Part shown: piece after piece, positions 55,586 to 62,393 of the stretch
Layout: the number at the start of each line of letters is the position of its first letter
Position numbering within the stretch: position 1 is the stretch's first letter
NCBI GenBank assembly: GCA_024709105.1
Contig: JANJXJ010000030.1
Coordinates: 1 to 64,000, forward strand
Direction: 5' to 3'
DNA length: 64,000 nt
DNA from: Lentimicrobium sp.
GTDB taxonomy: Bacteria; Bacteroidota; Bacteroidia; Bacteroidales; Lentimicrobiaceae
Notes under the pieces: model-generated
The model's database searches: none
Seen by the model: the letters and a program-made list of their open reading frames with translations, nothing else
What the model was told of the DNA's origin: nothing
Program-made: the position numbers and the translations under genes

Positions 55586-55777
55586 ATGAAAACAGGAAAA
55601 GTTAAATTCTTCAATGAATCAAAAGGTTACGGATTTATCCTTGACGATGAGTCCGGAAAAGAGTACTTCGTTCATGCAACTGGTCTGATTGACCGCGTTA
55701 ACGAAGGTGATGCAGTTACTTTTGAACTTCAGGAAGGACGCAAAGGCTTAAACGCCGTTAAGGTAAAATTAGCCTAA
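55586..55777 (+). CDS. Cold-shock domain protein
   Basis: A 63-residue single-domain OB-fold protein (MKTGKVKFFNESKGYGFILD) with both nucleic-acid binding motifs: KGYGFIL (RNP1) and EYFVHAT (RNP2). It binds single-stranded RNA or DNA and acts as an RNA chaperone. It is monocistronic between two terminators, which is normal for the family. Confidence 0.96.
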   Translation: MKTGKVKFFNESKGYGFILDDESGKEYFVHATGLIDRVNEGDAVTFELQEGRKGLNAVKVKLA

Positions 55778-55804
55778 TATTATAGGTTTTTGCTTTAATC
55801 TTTC

Positions 55805-55834
55805 GGGGCTGTTGTGAAAACAACAGCCCCTTTT
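55805..55834 (+). terminator. Cold-shock gene terminator
   Basis: GGGGCTGTTG pairs with CAACAGCCCC around TGAAAA, followed by four T's. Confidence 0.9.
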
Positions 55835-55858
55835 GATTAAATATCAGCAAATAATAGC

Positions 55859-55899
55859 GTCTAAATCAGGTATTTCAGGTCTGAAATCGTAATTTAGAC
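55859..55899. promoter_or_regulatory. Nested inverted repeat upstream of the HmuY/TonB locus
   Basis: GTCTAAAT (55859-55866) faces ATTTAGAC (55892-55899), and inside, on almost the same centre, ATTTCAG (55872-55878) faces CTGAAAT (55881-55887). The whole dyad is 41 bases and ends 32 bases before a TATTTTTG -7 box. It looks more like a binding site for a dimeric regulator than a terminator, as no T run follows. Confidence 0.5.
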
Positions 55900-55930
55900 A
55901 ATTTCTAAATAATTGTTATGTGTTAAATAT

Positions 55931-55938
55931 TATTTTTG
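55931..55938 (+). promoter_or_regulatory. Promoter -7 element of the HmuY/TonB locus
   Basis: TATTTTTG matches TAnnTTTG, 42 bases before the first gene of the locus; a TTG with 15 bases spacing is the nearest -33 candidate. Confidence 0.4.
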
Positions 55939-55979
55939 TAGTGAAATTCAACCGGTAAGCAGGTTGCTTTCAGCTAACG

Positions 55980-56333
55980 ATGAACACAAACAGAACTTTA
56001 TGTGTTAGGACAAGGGTTGCCCTGCTGGCAACTGCTTTTCTTGTGTTCTGGATTTATCTTGGCTCGCTGATTAACTTTCACCAGCATCATATCTTTGGCC
56101 GGACACTAATCCCCAACGGGATACTGAGCAAACGAGAAGAAACTATTACAGTTTCGCAGGAATTGCCTTCGCTCATCAATTTCCTGTTACCGGCAGATGT
56201 GCCCGAAAGCTGCAATCACCTGCCTGTTGTTGAATTTACCGATGTAACTATTCCCACCCATAGTTTCATAGCATTTATTTCTATTGGCATTCCCGCCAGT
56301 CACGGATTAAGGGGCCCTCCTGCACAATCCTGA
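55980..56333 (+). CDS. Small membrane-anchored protein with His cluster, unknown function
   Basis: 117 residues: a basic N-terminus, one hydrophobic segment (about 13-33, VALLATAFLVFWIYLGSLI), then a periplasmic part with NFHQHHIFG, one Cys and the ending LRGPPAQS. I do not recognise a family. It lies at the head of the HmuY/TonB locus, 79 bases before the T9SS HmuY gene, with its own promoter box. The His cluster could bind metal or heme; that is a guess from context. Coding is supported by the signal-anchor and the promoter, not by homology. Confidence 0.55.
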   Translation: MNTNRTLCVRTRVALLATAFLVFWIYLGSLINFHQHHIFGRTLIPNGILSKREETITVSQELPSLINFLLPADVPESCNHLPVVEFTDVTIPTHSFIAFISIGIPASHGLRGPPAQS

Positions 56334-56412
56334 TTATCAGCCATTCTTTTTAATTTCTGCGCCAGGGCGGTTGCCCCGGTTGCATATTATTTAATTCCTA
56401 AATTACTTTCTA

Positions 56413-57648
56413 ATGAAAACTTTTAACGCACTCAGTATATCACTCGGGTTAATGCTGGCATTCTTTGTATTTCCGACCCACGCTCAAACCACTCACACCG
56501 CTTCCATGGGGAATCAATACGTAAATGAAGTATTCTTTTCACTAACTCAGGGAGAAGTTAAAAACTCAGCAAGAAATACCTGGGACCTTGCTTTCTTTAC
56601 CAATGCCTTTAGTGCCGGAGTAATGATTAACGACGGAGCAGGAGTAGCACTTTATACATATCCATACGCTGCAAATGATGGTTGGGAGACTTTCGATACC
56701 ACTGGCATGGGCACATGGAAAAGACTTTACAATAATTGCGCCGATTACGAAGATGGCGCTTTTAACCGCAATGCTCTGGGTCATCCGGATTACGGCTGGG
56801 GAATTTACAATATGACTTCACACAGTGTAACCGGCGATTCATTGTATCTGATAAAACCTCTTGACGGAGTTTACAGAAAATTCCAGATTGTGAAGAAGAT
56901 TTCAACTGAAAACAAGTACATCATTCGTTACGCTTTTCTGGATGGCAGCAACGATAAAACCGACACACTTAATATAAATCAGCATACTGATAAGCTTACC
57001 ATGGCTTTTTCATTTACCGGTGGAATTGTGGATCGTGAGCCGGCAAAAGACAGCTGGGATCTGTTGTTTACACGCTATCACACTATGGTGCAGTCGACTT
57101 ACTATCCTGTAAACGGTGTATTGACCAATAAAAGTAATGTGGTTGCTCAGGTACATCCGGTTGCCATTGACTTCACCGATTGGGTTGACCTTGAGTATCT
57201 TCCTCAGGCCGATGTTATTGGCCACGACTGGAAAACCATCAATATGACCACTTTCCAGTGGGACATAACAGATTCACTTGCTTATTTTATCAAAACCCAG
57301 AACGAATCAATATACAAAGTTGTTTTTGAAGCCTTTTCTGGTTCAGGAACAGGAACTTCTACTTTCAGTGTTCAGGCTCTGGTAACTGCTTCAGCCGGGA
57401 ATCTTAATGCCGGAGTTGTTTCAATTTATCCCAATCCAGCTACTGAGGTTATTAAAATTGAACTCAGGGAAATGCCTGTGAATGCTTCAGCTGCAATTTA
57501 CGATTTGAGCGGTAGAATGGTAAAACAGCAGCAACTTTCCAGTTCACTGCTGCATGAAATCAGTCTGGATTATCTGGTTGCCGGAACATACATTCTCAGG
57601 CTTACTGACAATAATCGTTCGGCCTCATATAAAATTCTGGTGCACTGA
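56413..57648 (+). CDS. T9SS-secreted HmuY-like heme-binding protein
   Basis: 411 residues with a signal peptide ending at about 24 (FPTHAQ). The main part (25-320) is HmuY-like, with the recurring tryptophan-aspartate strands NTWDLAFFTN, DSWDLLFTRY and DVIGHDWKTIN. The C-terminal 80 residues are a type A T9SS sorting domain (SIYPNPATEVIKI to SASYKILVH). HmuY proteins take heme at the surface and pass it to a TonB-dependent receptor; the receptor gene overlaps this stop by one base. HmuY is usually a lipoprotein, so secretion by T9SS is a variant. Heme as ligand is inferred from family. Confidence 0.8.
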   Translation: MKTFNALSISLGLMLAFFVFPTHAQTTHTASMGNQYVNEVFFSLTQGEVKNSARNTWDLAFFTNAFSAGVMINDGAGVALYTYPYAANDGWETFDTTGMGTWKRLYNNCADYEDGAFNRNALGHPDYGWGIYNMTSHSVTGDSLYLIKPLDGVYRKFQIVKKISTENKYIIRYAFLDGSNDKTDTLNINQHTDKLTMAFSFTGGIVDREPAKDSWDLLFTRYHTMVQSTYYPVNGVLTNKSNVVAQVHPVAIDFTDWVDLEYLPQADVIGHDWKTINMTTFQWDITDSLAYFIKTQNESIYKVVFEAFSGSGTGTSTFSVQALVTASAGNLNAGVVSIYPNPATEVIKIELREMPVNASAAIYDLSGRMVKQQQLSSSLLHEISLDYLVAGTYILRLTDNNRSASYKILVH

Positions 57649-59864
57649 TGAAGATTCATTTCTTTGTTGCGTTGTGTTGTGTTTTATTACCGGCACTGGT
57701 ATTAAGTCAGCAGGAGCCGGTGCGTGTAACTGATGCACGCACTGGCAAACCTGTGGCTTTTGCTCATGTTAAGGCAACAGAGTTGGGTAGCAAATCTGCA
57801 AAGTTTTTTGTTACTGATTATGAAGGGTATATAAAATTCACCCTTCAGAAGCCAACCATATTTCAGGTTTCATATGTTGGATATCAGACATTTAACGATA
57901 CACTTTTTCCCGGTGTACCTGCAATAGTAAACCTGCTCCCCGAGGTGTTTTCGCTTGATGAAGTGGTGGTTACTGCGCAATACAATCCGGTAAGTGCCGA
58001 CCGTTCGCTTTACAAAGTCAACGTTATCAACCAGATGCAGCTACGCAGGAGTGCAGCGCCCGATCTTACCGGATTGCTTCGCAATCAGATGAACATACGG
58101 TTTTCGCAGGATGCTTCATTAGGTGCTGGAATGAGTTTGCAAGGGCTTTCGGGTGAACACGTTAAAATTCTGATTGATGGCATCCCGGTTATCGGACGCC
58201 TGAACGGAAGTATTGACCTGAGCCAGATTAATCTGCAAAACGCTGCGCAGGTTGAAATTATTGAAGGGCCAATGTCCATCATTTATGGCAGTAATGCGCT
58301 CGCAGGGGTAGTGAATGTGATTCCTGCCGAAATTCCTGAAAATTCAATTTCGGCAAATGCCGGCACCTACCTCGAATCGGTGGGCATTATAAATTTTGAC
58401 GGTGGCTTCAGTATCCGCAAAGGTAAAAATGCATTCGGGCTGCAAGCTGGCCGGAATTTCTTTGCCGGATATTCACCCGAGGAACAGGGCAGATCAGAAT
58501 TATGGAAACCCCGCCGCCAGGTAAATACTGACATTACTCACAGCCTTACCCTGCCAAAACTCAAAATGGACAACCGGGCCAGCTTTTTTGATGAACTGTT
58601 GCTGGTGAGAGGCAATCTTACTCCTCCATACTTCGAAAAAGCATTTGATAATCATTTTATTACCCGGCGAACCACCTTGAAATCTGATTTATCAACCCGT
58701 GGCGCAAATCCATTCAGAATGAGCAACTCACTTTCGTTTTACAACCGGATGCGCACCTTGTTTTATAATGATCTTACCATTCCGCAGAAAACTCCCACTG
58801 AATACGATACAACCGGTTTTGGCTCATTCCTTTCGCGCGGAGTATATGCTTACAGAAATGAAACCGGTAAATTCGGAACCCAGTTCGGTTATGATCTCAA
58901 TACAGAATGGGGAACCGGGAAACGGTTGGGAAGTAATTCTCAAAACATCACCGATCTGGCTGCATTTGCTACCTTTCAGTACCAGCCAGCCGATTGGCTG
59001 TCGTTTCAGCCCGGATTAAGGTATGCTTACAATTCAAGGTTCAGTTCTCCGCTGATTTATGCACTTCATGCCAAGGCCGGAACTTTTAAGGGTTTTATAC
59101 TGAGAGGTTCATATTCTTCCGGTTTCAGGGCACCTTCACTCAAAGAATTGTATCTGTTTTTTGTTGATGTAAATCACAACATTACAGGCAATCCCGATCT
59201 TAAGCCCGAAAATTCAAAACATGTTCAGTTGCAGATTTCGCATCGCATTGAAAAAACAACCTATGCCACAGAAACCGAAGCCAGATTTTTTCTTAATGAT
59301 ATCAGGAATCAGATAACTCTGGCACAGTCTGAAGGTGACTCCTATTCTTACTTTAACCTGGATAAAGCGCAAACCATGGGTTATTCATTCGGGATCAGAT
59401 CCACACTTTATCCACTGTTTGATCTAAGGCTGGGATATGGTAATACAGGCTCTTCAAATAAGCTCAGCAACGAAAATACTCTGAAACTGTACTGGTCACC
59501 CGAGCTCACCGCAGAGGTTACCTGCCGCATGGAAGAAATTGATTTCCATATAACAGCAATTTATAAATACACCGGAAAAGCCACTCAATTTTATACCGGG
59601 AATGATGGAGTGATTTATCAGGGTTACATGGATTCCTATAATAATCTTGACCTTACATTGCTGAAATCCTTTTTCAAAAGAAGGTTATCAGTAAACCTGG
59701 GTGTTAGAAATCTGTTTGATGTTACCAACATTTCTTCTGTTGCCGGTTCAGGAGGTGTTCATTCTGGTGGAAGCAGCAGCGCACCGGTTGCCTGGGGCCG
59801 CACTTACTTTGTAAAACTCAACTACAACTTCTCCAAAAATGAAAAGGCAGATCCTCAGAAATAG
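57648..59864 (+). CDS. TonB-dependent outer-membrane receptor (probable heme/iron)
   Basis: 738 residues. After the signal peptide come a carboxypeptidase-like beta domain (VTDARTGKPVAFAHVKATE, about 25-100), the plug (LDEVVVTAQYNPVSAD, then GLSGEHVKILIDGIPV and IEGPMSIIYGSNALAGVVNVI) and a beta-barrel ending in an aromatic residue-containing strand (TYFVKLNYNFSK). It imports a ligand energised by TonB. Its position between two HmuY-like genes points to heme. It overlaps the upstream gene by one base and the downstream one by 26. Confidence 0.88.
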   Translation: MKIHFFVALCCVLLPALVLSQQEPVRVTDARTGKPVAFAHVKATELGSKSAKFFVTDYEGYIKFTLQKPTIFQVSYVGYQTFNDTLFPGVPAIVNLLPEVFSLDEVVVTAQYNPVSADRSLYKVNVINQMQLRRSAAPDLTGLLRNQMNIRFSQDASLGAGMSLQGLSGEHVKILIDGIPVIGRLNGSIDLSQINLQNAAQVEIIEGPMSIIYGSNALAGVVNVIPAEIPENSISANAGTYLESVGIINFDGGFSIRKGKNAFGLQAGRNFFAGYSPEEQGRSELWKPRRQVNTDITHSLTLPKLKMDNRASFFDELLLVRGNLTPPYFEKAFDNHFITRRTTLKSDLSTRGANPFRMSNSLSFYNRMRTLFYNDLTIPQKTPTEYDTTGFGSFLSRGVYAYRNETGKFGTQFGYDLNTEWGTGKRLGSNSQNITDLAAFATFQYQPADWLSFQPGLRYAYNSRFSSPLIYALHAKAGTFKGFILRGSYSSGFRAPSLKELYLFFVDVNHNITGNPDLKPENSKHVQLQISHRIEKTTYATETEARFFLNDIRNQITLAQSEGDSYSYFNLDKAQTMGYSFGIRSTLYPLFDLRLGYGNTGSSNKLSNENTLKLYWSPELTAEVTCRMEEIDFHITAIYKYTGKATQFYTGNDGVIYQGYMDSYNNLDLTLLKSFFKRRLSVNLGVRNLFDVTNISSVAGSGGVHSGGSSSAPVAWGRTYFVKLNYNFSKNEKADPQK

Positions 59865-60864
59865 TTTTTTTACCTTCATGGTTTTGCTGTTAAGTTCCTG
59901 CTTTAAGGAAGATGAGAAGGTAATTCCGCTAAAGCCGGGCAATGTTGAAACCTACGTTATTGAGATGTTGCCCGAATATACCATTCAATCCTATTTCAGT
60001 TTTTCGGATGGAGGAATTGTTGCATCAAATGATCGCAGCCACTGGGATATGGCATTGAGTTGCGAACCAGGCGATTATACACTCTGGCTCAATACCTCGG
60101 TTTTTATGAAAGCCGCCCGCACTGGTGTATTCGACTTCAATGTATCTGTCAGCTCTCAAAACCTTGAATTGTTATTTGATGAATCCACTGGCAGGATTGA
60201 AGGAAATGCAATAGGCAAATGGTGGATCAATAACAGCCAAGGATTGCAGGGCGATGGTGAAGTTATTTTAATTGACCGAGGCATTGACAGTGAAGGAGAA
60301 CAACGTGGTTTCGTTAAAATTCAACCTTCTTTTGATCCTGTTTCTGGCGAAGTAATGATCAGGATTGCAGCTACCAATGGCAGCAATGAGCGTTCATTTG
60401 TTATAACCCGCGAAAATGGAAGAAGAGTTACTGCTTTTTCGTTTGATACCGGGATAAGTATTCCTCAGCCAGAACCATCCCCGAATCAATGGGATATATT
60501 ATTCACTACTTACACTACCTTGCTTTTTACCAACACCGGAGAGCCTTATCCTTACCTGGTTAACGGAGTATTGCTTAATGATACCTTAGTAAAAGCTGCA
60601 TTGGATACCCTGGTATCTTTCGAAGAAGTAAGCCGTGAATATGCTGAAAGTCTTCAGCTTTCATATCAGAAAGACATCATCGGTTACGACTGGAAGGCTA
60701 TAAATGGCGATGTAACTTCAGGAAATATTACCTACACTGCCCGGCCCGGCTGGAATTATATCATCCGCGACCGGTTCGGGGTTTTTTATAAATTGCGTTT
60801 TATTGACTTTTATAACAGTCAGGGCAAGAAGGGTTACCCAACTTTTGAGGTTCAGAGGCTGTAA
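59839..60864 (+). CDS. HmuY-like heme-binding lipoprotein
   Basis: 341 residues with a lipoprotein signal (MVLLLSSC, Cys21). It has the same tryptophan-aspartate strands as the upstream HmuY (SHWDMALSCE, NQWDILFTTY, DIIGYDWKAIN) and the ending TFEVQRL. No sorting domain. It is the classical lipid-anchored form and probably presents heme to the same receptor. It starts inside the receptor gene (26-base overlap). A terminator follows. Confidence 0.82.
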   Translation: MKRQILRNSFFTFMVLLLSSCFKEDEKVIPLKPGNVETYVIEMLPEYTIQSYFSFSDGGIVASNDRSHWDMALSCEPGDYTLWLNTSVFMKAARTGVFDFNVSVSSQNLELLFDESTGRIEGNAIGKWWINNSQGLQGDGEVILIDRGIDSEGEQRGFVKIQPSFDPVSGEVMIRIAATNGSNERSFVITRENGRRVTAFSFDTGISIPQPEPSPNQWDILFTTYTTLLFTNTGEPYPYLVNGVLLNDTLVKAALDTLVSFEEVSREYAESLQLSYQKDIIGYDWKAINGDVTSGNITYTARPGWNYIIRDRFGVFYKLRFIDFYNSQGKKGYPTFEVQRL

Positions 60865-60890
60865 TAAATAGTTTGTTGTGTATGTGTTTG

Positions 60891-60917
60891 AAAACCCGGC
60901 CTGTGCAACCGGGTTTT
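60891..60917 (+). terminator. Terminator of the HmuY/TonB locus
   Basis: AAAACCCGG pairs with CCGGGTTTT around nine bases. Confidence 0.8.
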
Positions 60918-60993
60918 CGCTTTTATGGTATCTGCAGCCGGGTTGGCGGGTGATACCTAAGGTGACGGAAATATAAACCCGCTTTGCCGTAAA

Positions 60994-61028
60994 TAAAAAA
61001 AGCACCTACAAAAATTTTGTAAGTGCTT
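60994..61028 (-). terminator. Terminator of the tRNA-Pro transcript
   Basis: Read on the reverse strand, AAGCAC-TACAAA pairs with TTTGTA-GTGCTT with one mismatch, then seven T's. It lies 10 bases after the tRNA 3' end. Confidence 0.85.
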
Positions 61029-61038
61029 GATTTTCATT

Positions 61039-61112
61039 TGTCGGAGTGGCCCGACTCGAACGGGCGACCACTTGCACCCCATGCAAGTACGCTAGCCAAC
61101 TGCGCCACACCC
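61039..61112 (-). tRNA. tRNA-Pro (anticodon GGG)
   Basis: A 74-base cloverleaf on the reverse strand: acceptor CGGGGTG/CACTCCG with a wobble, D arm GCGC/GCGT, anticodon arm CTTGC-ATGGGGT-GCAAG, five-base variable loop and T arm GCCCG-TTCGAGT-CGGGC. The loop places GGG at 34-36 after T33, with G37. C1-G72 and discriminator A73 are proline identity features. It reads CCC and CCU. No CCA is encoded. Confidence 0.95.
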
Positions 61113-61159
61113 CGTGCCTTTGTTAAGAACTACTGTTGTTACAGGCAGGTTTAACGCTG

Positions 61160-61192
61160 CAAAAATACAATATTTTTCGTTTCTCAAAACAA
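61160..61192 (-). promoter_or_regulatory. tRNA-Pro promoter
   Basis: On the reverse strand TTG (61192-61190), 22 bases, TATTTTTG (61167-61160). The start would be near 61153, about 40 bases before the tRNA. Confidence 0.5.
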
Positions 61193-61221
61193 GTTGGGCA
61201 TAATTTTATTCAAACAGCTGA

Positions 61222-61280
61222 TATGCCAAAATGTCGATATGTTAACATACTGATAACTAGTATATTTATATTTTGGCATA
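61222..61280. promoter_or_regulatory. Inverted repeat and palindrome between tRNA-Pro and trxB
   Basis: TATGCCAAAAT (61222-61232) and ATTTTGGCATA (61270-61280) are perfect reverse complements. Between them is the 12-base palindrome TATGTTAACATA (61238-61249). The right arm ends two bases before the trxB -33 box, so it may be an operator; it could also be two stacked sites. Confidence 0.5.
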
Positions 61281-61282
61281 GT

Positions 61283-61314
61283 TTTGGGCAATTGCAGGCA
61301 AAACCTTAATTTTG
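61283..61314 (+). promoter_or_regulatory. trxB promoter
   Basis: TTTG (61283-61286), 20 bases, TAATTTTG (61307-61314), a full match. The start would be near 61321, so the gene begins at ATG 61365 and not at 61284. Confidence 0.6.
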
Positions 61315-61364
61315 AACTTTCTTTAAAAAGCCACTTAAGACTTAACCCAAAAATAGAACTTACA

Positions 61365-62309
61365 ATGAGCGAAGAATTCGAAAAAGTTGAATGCCTGATC
61401 ATAGGATCGGGGCCTGCTGGTTATACTGCTGCAATTTATGCTGCACGTGCCGACCTTAAACCAGTGCTTTATCAGGGTTTGCAGCCCGGCGGGCAGCTTA
61501 CTTCCACCACCGAGGTTGACAATTTCCCAGGCTATCCCGATGGTGTTCAGGGGCCTGAAATGATGATGGACATGCAGCGCCAGGCCGAGCGTTTTGGCAC
61601 CGATATGCGCTGGGGTATCATTACTTCGGTTGACTTCTCGAAAAGGCCTTTTAAAGTAGTTGCAGATGAAACCAAGACCATACTGGCCGAAACCGTAATC
61701 ATTGCCACAGGCGCCACAGCCAAATGGATGGGTTTGGAATCGGAAGCAAGATACAATGGCCATGGAGTTTCAGCCTGTGCTACCTGCGATGGTTTCTTCT
61801 TCCGCGGACAGGATATGGCAGTGGTAGGAGGTGGTGATACTGCCTGCGAAGAAGCCAGCTATCTTGCCAAACTCGGACGAAAGATCTATATGATTGTCCG
61901 CCGCGACGAACTTCGTGCAAGCAAAGCCATGCAAAACCGGGTAATGAACACTCCCAACATTGAGATTCTCTGGAATTCAGTTACCAAAGAAATTGTTGGT
62001 GATGGCAAAATCGTTACCGGAGCCCTGATAGAAAATGTAAAAACCGGAGAAATCAAACAGATTGATGTTCAGGGTTTCTTTGTTGCCATCGGCCACACTC
62101 CCAATACTGATCTGTTTAAAGGCCAGATTGACCTCGATGAAAACGGTTATATTAAAACAATTCCGGGGACAACTCAAACCAATATACCGGGTGTTTTTGC
62201 AGCCGGTGATGTACAGGATCACGTTTACCGCCAGGCAATTACTGCTGCAGGTACCGGATGTATGGCAGCCATTGAGTCGGAGCGTTTTCTGGCTGCCCAG
62301 GAAGATTAA
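61365..62309 (+). CDS. trxB: Thioredoxin-disulfide reductase
   Basis: 314 residues from ATG 61365 (MSEEFEKVECLIIGSGPAGY). FAD-binding IIGSGPAGYTAAIYAAR, the redox-active CATC (Cys138, Cys141) in SACATCDGFFFRG, NADPH-binding VVGGGDTACEEASYL and the C-terminal GVFAAGDVQDHVYRQAITA are all present. It reduces thioredoxin with NADPH. The extra 27 residues of the longest frame lie upstream of the promoter's start site. Confidence 0.97.
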   Translation: MSEEFEKVECLIIGSGPAGYTAAIYAARADLKPVLYQGLQPGGQLTSTTEVDNFPGYPDGVQGPEMMMDMQRQAERFGTDMRWGIITSVDFSKRPFKVVADETKTILAETVIIATGATAKWMGLESEARYNGHGVSACATCDGFFFRGQDMAVVGGGDTACEEASYLAKLGRKIYMIVRRDELRASKAMQNRVMNTPNIEILWNSVTKEIVGDGKIVTGALIENVKTGEIKQIDVQGFFVAIGHTPNTDLFKGQIDLDENGYIKTIPGTTQTNIPGVFAAGDVQDHVYRQAITAAGTGCMAAIESERFLAAQED

Positions 62310-62326
62310 TTTCGGGATTTACACCC

Positions 62327-62365
62327 AAAAAAAAAGACAGACTTCAATGGGTCTGTCTTTTTTTT
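62327..62365. terminator. Bidirectional terminator between trxB and the DEAD-box gene
   Basis: AAAGACAGAC/GTCTGTCTTT stem between an A run and a T run. Confidence 0.9.
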
Positions 62366-62393
62366 GCATGACAGTATGTCATGTTACAGAATC

